Position numbers and translations under genes: made by a program. The notes under the pieces are model-generated. The model was given only the letters and a program-made list of their open reading frames with translations. It did no database searches and was not told the DNA's origin. Below are positions 17,662 to 26,541 of a DNA stretch of 50,472 nt, one piece after another; the stretch's first letter is position 1; every line of letters begins with the position of its first letter. Where the stretch lies: NCBI GenBank assembly GCA_021738565.1, contig JAIPBT010000030.1, positions 1 through 50,472 on the forward strand, read 5' to 3'. Source of the stretch: Bacteroidales bacterium (GTDB taxonomy: Bacteria > Bacteroidota > Bacteroidia > Bacteroidales > GCA-2748055).

Positions 17662-17961
17662 ATGAAAAGAAGAAATAGATTCTTTCTACAGAACTTTCAA
17701 CTGGTAGTATTGACAATCACATACGCGTTATCCAGCCTTTTTCTCATGGGATTGATGGTTCTGCTTTTGCCGCATCTGGCTATGGTCTGTTCCTTTTTGA
17801 TCTTCATAGCACTTCTGGTAGCCTTTACGGTACTCTGGGGTTATCTGTATGTGATCTTCAATGTACAACAAACCATGTCCCGCGCATTCGATCCTGTCAG
17901 GAACAGATTATCAACAGGGGAAACAAAGGCTGGGCCCGTTGAGAAAGAACATGCTGGTTGA
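17662..17961 (+). CDS. Small membrane protein of unknown function
   Basis: A 99-residue protein with a basic N-terminus (MKRRNRFFLQ) and two membrane segments at about residues 14-38 and 41-68, followed by a soluble tail. The pattern resembles the DUF485-like small membrane proteins that sit next to transporters, but there is no firm match. Its last 11 bases overlap a 27-codon ORF which in turn overlaps the cation exchanger gene by one base, so all three are probably one transcript. A role as exchanger partner is inference from position. Confidence 0.6.
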   Translation: MKRRNRFFLQNFQLVVLTITYALSSLFLMGLMVLLLPHLAMVCSFLIFIALLVAFTVLWGYLYVIFNVQQTMSRAFDPVRNRLSTGETKAGPVEKEHAG

Positions 17962-18034
17962 TTTTGAAGAACTTTTCATCGACGACCAGTTGATACGGCT
18001 GGCACCCGATGATATTTTGAAAAAACTGAAATAA
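17951..18034 (+). CDS. Candidate 27-residue acidic microprotein
   Basis: An ATG at 17951 opens a short frame, MLVDFEELFIDDQLIRLAPD then DILKKLK, ending in TAA at 18032-18034. The last A of the stop is the first A of the exchanger ATG (TAATG), and the start overlaps the end of the preceding membrane protein gene by 11 bases. The tiling is exactly what translational coupling would give. The product is acidic and amphipathic. It could be a real small protein or only a means of carrying ribosomes to the next gene. Confidence 0.4.
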   Translation: MLVDFEELFIDDQLIRLAPDDILKKLK

Positions 18035-19215
18035 TGGCGGAACACATTTTGGGCATTGTCATACCCCTGATCTTTATTGCGGCCAGCGCTCATATCATCT
18101 GGAAAAGTACCGATGGATTTGAGATCGCGGCAGATTACCTCGGTCGGAAGATGTCCCGCGGCGTCAAGGGGGCAACCATCAATGCAGTTGCAAGCAGCAT
18201 GCCTGAATTCCTTACCACCCTGTTTTTCCTGTTCTATGTAAAGAACAAGGATGAATTTGTTGACAGTTTTTCCGGCGGACTTGGAGTCGTGGCAGGAAGC
18301 GCTGTTTTCAATATCCTGGTGATACCCCTGGCGATCATTCTTTTCGGAAGGATCAGGTCGGCTCAGAACAGGTTCACACTGAACAGGAAGGTGATACAAC
18401 GGGACGGATTGTTCCTTATTTTTGCCAATGTTGCATTTATTCTGATCATCTCAAAGGAGGTGCTGACACCAGTCCTTGGCTTGATGCTTATATTGATATA
18501 CGTGCTGTACCTGGTTTTTCTAAGAAAAGGATTTGGATTTGAAAACGACTATATTGATGAACCCGGGAAGTATGCCATGGACAAAATTCCTCTTACAGCA
18601 TTTCATTTCCTGAAACTCGATGTGAAACAAATTCTGTTGAACGGCAGGGAGCTGAACAGGAGCAATGCCTGGTCAACTTTGATCATCTCCACTGTTTTCA
18701 TGAGCCTTGGCACCTGGCTGCTGGTGAAAGGAACAGAACTGCTCGGGGCCTATCAATATGTACTTTTTAATCAGACCTTGTATGGTCTCGACCTTCCCAT
18801 CGTATTTTTATCCGTATTGCTCGCCTCTGCAGCCACAAGCATTCCCGATACAATGGTATCTGTGCGTGATGCAAGAAAAGGCAACCATGACGACAGCATT
18901 TCCAATGCCATCGGCAGCAACATTTTTGACCTTTCATTTGCGCTTGGACTTCCGCTGCTGATCTATACACTGATCAACGGTCCCATCCAGATGTCATCCG
19001 GCACAAGGGTACTCAGTATAAGTTTCTGGCTCTGCATGTGGCTCATCAATATCATCGCGATTCCTGTGCTGATCTACTACAGGAAACTGAACAGGAGAAC
19101 CGGGATCGTCCTTGCGTTCCTTTACCTGTTCTTTATTGCATACATCATTGAAGAAACCTCTGGTATCAGCAGGTTTAGCTGGCTTGCCGAATGGGTTATT
19201 GATCTTGTAAACTAA
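18034..19215 (+). CDS. Sodium/calcium exchanger family protein
   Basis: A 393-residue inner-membrane antiporter of the Ca2+/cation exchanger superfamily (CaCA, YrbG-like). It has about ten membrane segments in two halves. Each half holds an alpha-repeat: GATINAVASSMPEFLTTLF with GSAVFNIL at about 48-95, and ASAATSIPDTMVSVRDARKG with ISNAIGSNIFDLSFALGLP at about 265-310. The acidic residues that bind cation, Glu in SSMPE and Asp in TSIPD, are present. The exported ion is probably Ca2+ in exchange for Na+ or H+. The stop codon is one base from a MITE-like element. Confidence 0.88.
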   Translation: MAEHILGIVIPLIFIAASAHIIWKSTDGFEIAADYLGRKMSRGVKGATINAVASSMPEFLTTLFFLFYVKNKDEFVDSFSGGLGVVAGSAVFNILVIPLAIILFGRIRSAQNRFTLNRKVIQRDGLFLIFANVAFILIISKEVLTPVLGLMLILIYVLYLVFLRKGFGFENDYIDEPGKYAMDKIPLTAFHFLKLDVKQILLNGRELNRSNAWSTLIISTVFMSLGTWLLVKGTELLGAYQYVLFNQTLYGLDLPIVFLSVLLASAATSIPDTMVSVRDARKGNHDDSISNAIGSNIFDLSFALGLPLLIYTLINGPIQMSSGTRVLSISFWLCMWLINIIAIPVLIYYRKLNRRTGIVLAFLYLFFIAYIIEETSGISRFSWLAEWVIDLVN

Positions 19216-19216
19216 A

Positions 19217-19362
19217 TAGTGGCTGTCCATAAAGTCCGATAGCTGCATTGCTGCAAAAATCTTAAATCCTCGAATACGTTAGTATACTGCGGTTTAAGAT
19301 TTTTACGCGCTTTGCTCTCGAACTTTATGATCCAGCCACTCCAACTTTATTGACAAGCACTA
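19217..19362. mobile_element. MITE-like element, 146-bp copy
   Basis: Begins TAGTGGCTGTCC one base after the exchanger stop codon and ends GACAAGCACTA. Inside are inverted repeats: TAGTGGCTG with AACTTTATGATCCAGCCACT, and AAAAATCTTAAA (near 19255) with TTTAAGATTTTT (near 19292), so the RNA or single strand could fold into one long imperfect hairpin. The right arm is identical over more than 40 bases to the reverse complement of 50328-50376. Confidence 0.7.
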
Positions 19363-19364
19363 AA

Positions 19365-19385
19365 TAGTGGCTGTCCACTGATCAG
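19365..19385. mobile_element. MITE-like element, truncated left end
   Basis: TAGTGGCTGTCCACTG follows the previous copy after two A residues. It matches the left end of the copy at 35411 (TAGTGTCTGTCCACTG) but shows no right end. The gap 19216-19401 between the exchanger and the glycosyltransferase is filled by this and the previous copy; no gene is seen. Confidence 0.5.
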
Positions 19386-19401
19386 CATCGCACCAAAAAA
19401 T

Positions 19402-20364
19402 TTACCGTTTCAACAGCCTGTAATTTTTAAATTCCCCGAGTCTGCTGTTGAACAGTACATGCTTTTCAATCCACGAAATGAACCTGTACCCCGGCAAATC
19501 GTGTTTCATTTTTTCAGGATTGAGACTTTCAGAAGGCCCTGAATACCGGAGCTGGTCCTTCCAGTTAAACCTCTCTATCCATGGTTTCATTGCCTTTGGA
19601 TGTGTTCCTTTGAACCTTGTCAGCCTGCTCAGGTTTCCGAAATCAAAATGACTTGGGTACTTTTTCTGACGGACCTTTCTTAGAACCGCCTCTTCCCCCT
19701 CATGATTCGTCGACAATGCCCTGATCTTATTCTGCATGACATCCGGTGGACGCACCCATCCGTAATGATAGATCCATGCATCCACCTCCGCTACTTTCAG
19801 CTTGTAAGTCTCTTCCTGCCTCCGGTAATTCAGACCGTCAAACCCGGGTATTCTCCTGAATGATTGTGCGCTTTCCCAGGAATGGATCTCCGGATCGTTC
19901 CTGATGATCCTGATCTCCTTCCTGTACCAGCAATGGTTGTCCTGCAGGTGATCATAATCTCCCCAGAAATGATGGTAATTGAAAAGCAGTCCCTCGACAT
20001 CCTGATCATCAAGCAGCTCTTCACACCTCTCTTTTATTACAGGCAGGTATTTCTCATGAACGACCTCATCCGATTGCAGGTAGAACAACCAGTCGCCTGA
20101 GCAATGTTCCCTGGCAATGTCGGTCTGGTGCGCGTGTTCCATCCCCTGCGGGTATTTTTCAATGTCCCATACGGTATCAATGATCCTGACCTTGTCGTTT
20201 CCGATCTTTTCCAGTTCCTCCCTCGTGGTATCGTCAGGATCACTGTCACCCAGTGCAACGACAAATTCATCTACGATCGGCAGGATCGATTCCACGGCAT
20301 GTCTGAGCGGATAATATAATTTGTGGGCATTCTTGCCCATTGTAAACCCACTGATCTTCATCAT
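19402..20364 (-). CDS. Family 2 glycosyltransferase
   Basis: A 320-residue cytosolic glycosyltransferase with a GT-A fold start (KISGFTMGKNA, then HAVESILPIVDEFVVALGDSDPDDTTREEL). FYLQSDEVVHEKYL at about 94-107 corresponds to the DxD-like metal and sugar-nucleotide motif. The C-terminal half (HYHHFWGDYDH-type aromatic stretch and a basic tail) is typical of Bacteroidetes surface glycan transferases. Its ATG overlaps the stop codon of the ABC transporter by one base (TGATG), so the two are translated together. It likely adds a sugar to lipopolysaccharide or another lipid-linked glycan; the sugar is not known. Confidence 0.82.
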   Translation of the reverse strand: MMKISGFTMGKNAHKLYYPLRHAVESILPIVDEFVVALGDSDPDDTTREELEKIGNDKVRIIDTVWDIEKYPQGMEHAHQTDIAREHCSGDWLFYLQSDEVVHEKYLPVIKERCEELLDDQDVEGLLFNYHHFWGDYDHLQDNHCWYRKEIRIIRNDPEIHSWESAQSFRRIPGFDGLNYRRQEETYKLKVAEVDAWIYHYGWVRPPDVMQNKIRALSTNHEGEEAVLRKVRQKKYPSHFDFGNLSRLTRFKGTHPKAMKPWIERFNWKDQLRYSGPSESLNPEKMKHDLPGYRFISWIEKHVLFNSRLGEFKNYRLLKR

Positions 20365-22181
20365 CAGAATGTTTGCATTTTGTGCAACTTATGGTAGACA
20401 CCTCTCTTCTTCACCAGTTCATCATGCCTTCCCATTTCAACAATCTCTCCTTCATCAAGCACCACAATAAGGTCTGCATTCTTAATGGTTGAAAGCCTGT
20501 GAGCGATCACGATCGAGGTGCGGTTCTCCATCAGCCTTTCAATGGCATCCTGCACCAGCCGCTCACTTTCAGTATCCAGGGATGAGGTTGCTTCATCAAG
20601 GATCAGTATCGGGGGATTGGCCATAACAGCCCTGGCGATACTTACGCGCTGTTTCTGTCCACCTGATAATTTACCGCCTCCATCTCCCACTCCTTCATTC
20701 ATTCCACCCGGAGTGTCATATATAAATTCTGCCGCGTTGGAGACTTCGGCAGCATTGCTGACAGCATCCATCTCTTTCTGATTGGATCCAAATGCGATGT
20801 TGTTAAAGAAGGTATCATTAAATAAGATGGAATCCTGGGAAACGATGCCCATCAGGTTCCTGAGATCTGCAATTTTGTAATTCTTCAGGGATATCCCGTC
20901 GAGCAGGATTTCACCGGATACAGGATCCATGAACCTCGGTAACAGATCAACCATCGTGGATTTGCCTGCACCCGATTTCCCGACAAGGGCAATGCGCTGG
21001 CCCTTTAGTATCTTCAGGTTAATATGTTTGAGCACATCCTCTTCATCGTACCTGAAACTGACATCCCTGAATTCTATCTCGCGGGTAAAGTCCTTCACGG
21101 GCAATGCATCCGGTAATTCAATGATCCTCTCATCCGCTTTGAGGAGCTCATCTACCCGGTCAACAGATGCCATTCCTTTTTGAATTGAAAAATAGGCCGT
21201 GGAAAAATTCTTGGCCGGTGTAATGATCTGACTGAAAACAACCAGGAAAAATATCAGGCTCTCGGATGTCATGTTGTTGTCCTCTGACAAAACCAGCCAG
21301 CCACCATAGGCCATCAGTATCATCAGAACAATAGTCCCCAGGAATTCACTGAGCGGACTGGCAAGTTGTCTTCTTCTCATAATGCTCTTCATCAGTCGTG
21401 CAAACCTGTTATTCGCGCGACTGAATTTTTCTCCCATTTCAGCCTCTCCATTGAATCCCTTGATGATCCTGAGTCCGGTAAGGGTCTCCTCGATCACAGA
21501 CATTACCTCTCCCAACTGCTGCTGCCCCCTGAATGATCGCTGCCTGAGTGTCCGCGCAATCCGTCCGATAAACAGTCCCGACAATGGCAATATCACAATA
21601 ACGAATAAGGTAAGCTGCCAATTGGTAGCCATCAGGAAAGAGAAGTAGATTATTATTGTAAGCGGATCCCTGAACACCATTTGAAGGGAACTCATGATGG
21701 ATGCTTCAATCTCCTGGACATCATTTGAGATCCTTGTGATAACATCCCCCTTTCTTGCTTCGGTATAGAACGAAAGGGGCAACCTAATGATCTTGTTATA
21801 GATCTCCAACCTGATGTCCCTCACCGTTTTGGCCCGCACAGATGCAAGACTGAAGTTGGCCAGGTAAAGGAAGCTGTTTTTAAGCAAACTAAAAACAACG
21901 ACCATGACACTAACCATGACGAGCCCCATTGGCTTGCCATGTGTGAGGATAAGCTTGCTGAGGTAATAGTTCAGCGTATGCATCAACCAGCTGGTCTTTA
22001 ATTCAAATTCAGCGGGCTCCGTCACCATGGGCTGGTTATCGAACAATACCTGGAGAAACGGAATGACCATGGCAAATGAAAAGAGGGCAAAGAATGCACC
22101 CAATACATTGAATACTACATTCTGAACGACGCTCCATTTATAAGGAACCAGGTATTTGAAAAGTCTGAAAAAGCGCTTCAT
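20364..22181 (-). CDS. MsbA-like ABC exporter (fused permease and ATPase)
   Basis: A 605-residue half-transporter that works as a homodimer in the inner membrane. The six-helix permease covers about residues 15-330. The nucleotide-binding domain has Walker A GKSGAGKST at 401-409, signature LSGGQ at 505-509, Walker B ILILDE at 525-530, and the switch His in IVIAHRLST. The arrangement is that of MsbA and other lipid or glycolipid flippases. The coupled glycosyltransferase downstream supports a lipid-linked glycan or lipid A substrate (inference). PurB lies 12 bases upstream. Confidence 0.9.
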   Translation of the reverse strand: MKRFFRLFKYLVPYKWSVVQNVVFNVLGAFFALFSFAMVIPFLQVLFDNQPMVTEPAEFELKTSWLMHTLNYYLSKLILTHGKPMGLVMVSVMVVVFSLLKNSFLYLANFSLASVRAKTVRDIRLEIYNKIIRLPLSFYTEARKGDVITRISNDVQEIEASIMSSLQMVFRDPLTIIIYFSFLMATNWQLTLFVIVILPLSGLFIGRIARTLRQRSFRGQQQLGEVMSVIEETLTGLRIIKGFNGEAEMGEKFSRANNRFARLMKSIMRRRQLASPLSEFLGTIVLMILMAYGGWLVLSEDNNMTSESLIFFLVVFSQIITPAKNFSTAYFSIQKGMASVDRVDELLKADERIIELPDALPVKDFTREIEFRDVSFRYDEEDVLKHINLKILKGQRIALVGKSGAGKSTMVDLLPRFMDPVSGEILLDGISLKNYKIADLRNLMGIVSQDSILFNDTFFNNIAFGSNQKEMDAVSNAAEVSNAAEFIYDTPGGMNEGVGDGGGKLSGGQKQRVSIARAVMANPPILILDEATSSLDTESERLVQDAIERLMENRTSIVIAHRLSTIKNADLIVVLDEGEIVEMGRHDELVKKRGVYHKLHKMQTF

Positions 22182-22193
22182 AAAGATCGGGTT

Positions 22194-23537
22194 TTATAAC
22201 CCGGTATAGTTCATGGGTGTGATATTCTTAAGTTCTCTCTTTACCTCATCACTAACATCTAACGTATCAATAAAGCTGCTGATTGCATTTTTTGTAATTC
22301 TTTTATTATTCCGGGTCAATTCCAGCAAAGTTTCGTAAGGTTTGGGATACCCTTCCCTTCTCAGGATGGTTTGTATCGCCTCTGCTACCACAGCCCAGTT
22401 GTTGTTCAGGTCCTCCATGATCGCCTTTTCATTCACCAGCAGTTTTTTCAAACCATTCATTGTTGATTGAATCGCAATAATGGTATGGGCCATGGGAACC
22501 CCGACATTCCTCAGTACCGTTGAATCTGTCAGATCGCGCTGCAACCGCGATACCGGCAGTTTTGAAGCAAGATGCCCGAACAAGGCATTGGCAACACCCA
22601 GGTTCCCTTCTGCATTCTCAAAATCAATGGGATTTACCTTATGGGGCATGGCCGATGAACCCACTTCACCCTTTTTGATCTTTTGCGAAAAATATTCCAT
22701 GGAGATATAGGTCCACAGATCACGCGTCAGATCGATCAATATTGTATTGATCCGCATCATGGCATGGAACATGGCGCCAAGGTTGTCATAGTGTTCAATC
22801 TGCGTGGTGGGCCATGATCTCTTCAATCCCAGAATTCCGCTTAGAAAATCCTCCCCAAATTCAAACCAGTCGATCCCGGGATAGGCCACCATGTGCGCAT
22901 TCATATTTCCTGTTGCTCCGCCAAATTTCGCGGGAACAGGAATCTCCTCCAGGCTTGTCAGCTGTTCGTCGATCCTTGAAGTAAATACCCGGATCTCTTT
23001 ACCCAGCCTTGTCGGAGATGCCGGCTGACCATGTGTCCTTGCCAGCATTGGAATGTCTTCACAGTCAATTGCAAGGTGTTCCAGTTCAGAGATCAAATCC
23101 TCCATCAGCGGATAATAGACCTTGTCAAGGGCATGTTTTATCGACAATGGCACCGCGGTATTGTTAACATCCTGAGATGTCAGTCCAAAATGTATGAACT
23201 CTGCAAAATCAGAAATCCCAAGCCGGGTGAACTCTTCTTTAATGTAATATTCAACGGCCTTGACATCATGATTTGTGACCTTCTCAATGTCTTTCACCTT
23301 CAACGCATCCTCCGGGGCAAATGACCTGTACAAATCGCGGACCTTTTCAAACATCTCTTCCGGGAACGCGGAAAGTTGCGGTATCCCGGCATTTACAAGG
23401 GCAATAAAATATTCGATCTCAACATGTATCCTGTACCTGATCAGGGCATATTCAGAAAAATACGACTCCAGCATACTGGTTTTGGAATGGTACCTTCCGT
23501 CGACCGGGGAAATGGCCATTATGGATTTTATACTCAT
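22194..23537 (-). CDS. purB: Adenylosuccinate lyase
   Basis: Catalyses two steps of purine synthesis: SAICAR to AICAR plus fumarate, and adenylosuccinate to AMP plus fumarate. The 447-residue protein has the fumarase-superfamily signature GSSAMPHKVNPIDFENAEGN at about 293-312, catalytic His169 in ARTHGQPAS, and an N-terminal PVDGRYHSKT. Length and pattern match the long, Escherichia-type PurB. It is first in a minus-strand run with the ABC exporter (12-base gap) and the glycosyltransferase; the link is probably only shared transcription. Confidence 0.96.
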   Translation of the reverse strand: MSIKSIMAISPVDGRYHSKTSMLESYFSEYALIRYRIHVEIEYFIALVNAGIPQLSAFPEEMFEKVRDLYRSFAPEDALKVKDIEKVTNHDVKAVEYYIKEEFTRLGISDFAEFIHFGLTSQDVNNTAVPLSIKHALDKVYYPLMEDLISELEHLAIDCEDIPMLARTHGQPASPTRLGKEIRVFTSRIDEQLTSLEEIPVPAKFGGATGNMNAHMVAYPGIDWFEFGEDFLSGILGLKRSWPTTQIEHYDNLGAMFHAMMRINTILIDLTRDLWTYISMEYFSQKIKKGEVGSSAMPHKVNPIDFENAEGNLGVANALFGHLASKLPVSRLQRDLTDSTVLRNVGVPMAHTIIAIQSTMNGLKKLLVNEKAIMEDLNNNWAVVAEAIQTILRREGYPKPYETLLELTRNNKRITKNAISSFIDTLDVSDEVKRELKNITPMNYTGL

Positions 23538-23956
23538 ACCTTCAAAAGTTTGTTATCCTGCAATGTTCTGCAAATAAAATGAAAAATTCACAACAAAAAT
23601 AAACCACGCTTCCAGGGATCAGGAATTGATCTTTCCTTGTGAAAACAAAGACCAGACAGCTTAATTCCCTGATTCAGCGCAAAACACAAATTTAAGTCAA
23701 TTTTCTCAGAATACTCGGGGAGCTTTCCTGTTTGTTTCCCGGAACTGCCCAATGGCGTATAGAACTTAAATGGCGTCTGCCAAGACAGTCCGGTGGCTGG
23801 ATCATAATGTTCGAGATCAAGGCGCGCGGAGCAGCAACGCAGAACCGAGTGAAACGAGCTCACGAATACCGCTGAAATTATAATATAGATGAGTATATCG
23901 GACATTATGGACAGACACAAATAATTGTTGTATTTTTACATCACATATAAAAGGTC
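23538..23956. other. Intergenic gap with partial MITE-like repeat
   Basis: No convincing gene. A stretch at about 23791-23830 (GGTGGCTGGATCATAATGTT and following) matches the arm of the repeat family seen at 19320-19345 and 50353-50375. Next to it, TTCGAGATCAAGG and GAGCTCACGAA form a weak inverted repeat. An open frame on the minus strand (23588-23920) is not supported. The last 30 bases, with TATTTTTAC at about 23931, probably contain the promoter of the NfeD gene. Confidence 0.5.
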
Positions 23957-25393
23957 ATGAAAAAAAGTATACTGATAATCCCTCTGGTGTGGATTGCATT
24001 TATTTTGAACGGACAGGTGGATACACTTTTGGCACTACCCGATGCTGCCGGCAATGATACCCTGGATAATACCACCACCGTCTACCTGTATGAGATCAAG
24101 GAAATGATCGCTGCTCCCATCTGGAGAACCACGAAATTAGCTTTCCAGGAAGCCAGGGAGATGCAGGCCGACGTGGTGCTGATCGATATGAACACCTATG
24201 GAGGGGAGGTAAGCGCCGCGGATTCTATCCGCACCCATATTCTGAACTCCCCGATACCCGTATATGTATTTATCAATGACAATGCAGCCTCCGCCGGTGC
24301 ACTGATATCCATTGCATGCGACAGTATCTACATGAAGCCCAGTGCAAAAATCGGAGCAGCAACTGTGGTAAACCAGTCAGGAGAACAGGTTCCCGACAAA
24401 TACCAGTCATACATGCGTGCCACCATGCGTGCAACTGCAGAGGCCCAGGGGAAAGACACCGTTGTTGTAAACGGCGACACAACGATTTTCTGGAGAAGGG
24501 ATCCGGCCATTGCCGAAGCGATGGTGGATCCAAAGATCTTTGTTGAAAATGTCAGCGACACCGGGCAGGTTCTCACATTCACAGCTACAGAAGCCATGGA
24601 ACACGGCTACTGTGAAGGCATTGTTAACAGCAGGAAGGAATTGCTTGAAAATATAGGTATCGAAGAATATACCCTGAAGGAATACAAACCTTCAACGATG
24701 GACCGGATCATTGGTTTATTGATCAATCCCTATGTATCCGGCATACTGATCATGATCATCATTGGGGGGATATATTTTGAATTGCAGTCGCCCGGCATAG
24801 GTTTTCCGCTGGCGGCATCAGCGGTTGCAGCACTTCTCTATTTTGCACCCCTTTACCTTGAGGGACTTGCCGAATACTGGGAATTGCTCGTTTTTATCCT
24901 TGGAATCATCCTGCTGCTTGTTGAAGCCTTTGCCATACCCGGTTTTGGAGTGGCCGGAATAGCAGGCGTGATTGCCGTCATATTCGGACTGGCCATGAGC
25001 ATGGTGGACAACGAGATGTTAAAGGACTTTGAGTTTACAGGCGAGGGTATAAATTTACTGTTCAAATCCTTTGGGATAGTGATCCTTTCCTCCGTTCTGG
25101 GACTCATTATTTCCATCTGGGCCGCGAGCAAGTTATTAACAACCAATATCTTCACGAGCCTGGTGCTGGGAGCCAACCAAAATACGGATGAAGGGTATCT
25201 TGGAGTTGACCCCACAACGAAAAACATTATCGGTAAAACGGGTACAGCCAACACCATTCTCAGGCCCTCCGGCAAAGTCATGGTGGACAACGAGATTTAT
25301 GATGCCAAAGCCGAATATGGTTTTATAAATAAAGGAGATGAAGTCAGGATCATGCGCTATGAAGCCGGACAGGTGTATGTCATAAAAACCTGA
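23957..25393 (+). CDS. NfeD-family membrane serine protease (long form)
   Basis: A 478-residue membrane protein in three parts: a signal peptide and a ClpP-class periplasmic protease domain (about 20-235), four or five membrane segments (about 235-390), and a C-terminal NfeD OB-fold (about 410-478, ILRPSGKVMVDNEIYDAKAEYGFINKGDEVRIM in outline). The likely nucleophile is Ser112 in NDNAASAGAL. A basic residue shortly after it (Lys127 or Lys131) may be the partner Lys. Long NfeD proteins usually pair with stomatin/prohibitin-like proteins in membrane quality control, but no such partner is next to this gene. Confidence 0.9.
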   Translation: MKKSILIIPLVWIAFILNGQVDTLLALPDAAGNDTLDNTTTVYLYEIKEMIAAPIWRTTKLAFQEAREMQADVVLIDMNTYGGEVSAADSIRTHILNSPIPVYVFINDNAASAGALISIACDSIYMKPSAKIGAATVVNQSGEQVPDKYQSYMRATMRATAEAQGKDTVVVNGDTTIFWRRDPAIAEAMVDPKIFVENVSDTGQVLTFTATEAMEHGYCEGIVNSRKELLENIGIEEYTLKEYKPSTMDRIIGLLINPYVSGILIMIIIGGIYFELQSPGIGFPLAASAVAALLYFAPLYLEGLAEYWELLVFILGIILLLVEAFAIPGFGVAGIAGVIAVIFGLAMSMVDNEMLKDFEFTGEGINLLFKSFGIVILSSVLGLIISIWAASKLLTTNIFTSLVLGANQNTDEGYLGVDPTTKNIIGKTGTANTILRPSGKVMVDNEIYDAKAEYGFINKGDEVRIMRYEAGQVYVIKT

Positions 25394-25398
25394 ATTAT

Positions 25399-25863
25399 AT
25401 GCGATTCAGAGATTACAAAGATGATGATTTCCCGGAATTGCTGGCCCTGTGGAAGGCGCTTGATATGGGGGGACATGAGCGCGGAGACACTGCGGAAACC
25501 GTGAGGCAGACCCTGAAACTTGGAGGAAAACTGATCATCCTGGATAATGAGCATACCGGGGAGATCATAGGTTCATCCTGGATCACATACGACGGGAGAA
25601 GGTTGTTCCTGCACCATTTTGGCATTAAGAAAGAATACCAGCGACAGGGACTGGGAATGCAACTGGCCATGGAAACAATGAAATTTGTTAAAGAAAAAGG
25701 CTGCCAGGTTAAGCTGGAAGTGGACAGCGATAATATCCCGGCAAAAAGGCTGTATGAGAAAATCGGTTTCGGGGCATTTCCCGGCTACGACATCTACATG
25801 ATCCGCAAGACGGATGAGATCATCACGGAAACTGCCGCGGCACACCATCGAACACACCGCTGA
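25399..25863 (+). CDS. GNAT-family N-acetyltransferase
   Basis: A 154-residue acyl-CoA-dependent acetyltransferase. The acetyl-CoA binding motif A is LHHFGIKKEYQRQGLGMQLAMETMKFVKEKG (in outline; Q/R-x-x-G-x-G at about 77-82), followed by LEVDSDNIPAKRLYEKIGF, the usual end of the fold. It begins five bases after the NfeD stop codon, so the two are cotranscribed. The substrate is not predictable. Confidence 0.88.
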   Translation: MRFRDYKDDDFPELLALWKALDMGGHERGDTAETVRQTLKLGGKLIILDNEHTGEIIGSSWITYDGRRLFLHHFGIKKEYQRQGLGMQLAMETMKFVKEKGCQVKLEVDSDNIPAKRLYEKIGFGAFPGYDIYMIRKTDEIITETAAAHHRTHR

Positions 25864-25890
25864 AATTGTTGTTATTCAATTAAAACTATA

Positions 25891-26541
25891 ATGAGACCGG
25901 CAACTTTAATATTGATCATTCTGCTCCTGGCAGGCCGTCTGAATGCTCAGCACAGCGTCTGGGACAAATGGGACAGGGAAGTAATTGAAAAGGCCAATAC
26001 CGGGGCAGGTTTCTCGCTTTACACGGAAGAGGAAAAGAAAGTGGTTTTCTTCATGAACCTGGCACGGACAGACGGAAAGCATTTTGCGGAAACAATTCTG
26101 ACAGAATATGTGGAAGCAAACAACATTGAGAACAATTCCTACCTGAAGTCGCTGTATAGGGACCTCCGCAAGGTAGAGGACCTTGGATTGCTGTTCCCTG
26201 AAAAAGATCTGACCCTCATCGCACAGGGACATGCAGAAGAATCCGGCAGGACAGGTCATGTCGGACACAAAGATTTCAACAAGCGGTTCGATCCGTTGAT
26301 GGGAAACCCCTATAACAGCGTTGGAGAAAACTGCTCCTATGGTTACCAAAATGCCATCGATATTGTCATCACACTTTTGATCGATGATGGTGTTGAGAGC
26401 CTCGGGCACAGGAAGAACTTCCTCAAGCCGGAATTCAACTCCGTTGGTGTCGCAATCCGCGAGCACAAGCAATATGGATACAATTGTGTAATTGATTTTG
26501 GAAAGCAGGACAGGAGTGAACTAAACGACGTGCCTTTTTAA
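25891..26541 (+). CDS. Secreted CAP-domain protein (SCP/PR1 family)
   Basis: A 216-residue exported protein. The signal peptide is MRPATLILIILLLAGRLNAQ. The CAP signatures are GHVGHKDFNKRF (His in the cavity), VGENCSY, and LGHRKNFLKPEFNSVGVAI, in the normal order. Bacterial CAP proteins are secreted or surface proteins of mostly unknown role, some lipid binding. It starts 27 bases after the GNAT gene and is probably third in that transcript. The gene is followed by a repeat-rich gap. Confidence 0.88.
   Translation: MRPATLILIILLLAGRLNAQHSVWDKWDREVIEKANTGAGFSLYTEEEKKVVFFMNLARTDGKHFAETILTEYVEANNIENNSYLKSLYRDLRKVEDLGLLFPEKDLTLIAQGHAEESGRTGHVGHKDFNKRFDPLMGNPYNSVGENCSYGYQNAIDIVITLLIDDGVESLGHRKNFLKPEFNSVGVAIREHKQYGYNCVIDFGKQDRSELNDVPF

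Noticed and set aside
23588-23920. Open frame of 110 codons on the minus strand between purB and NfeD
   Set aside because: It overlaps a dispersed-repeat fragment, has no recognisable domain or signal and a composition unlike its neighbours. It is treated as non-coding.
25906-26472. Open frame of 188 codons opposite the CAP-domain gene
   Set aside because: The plus-strand frame has a signal peptide and full CAP motifs; the opposite frame has none.
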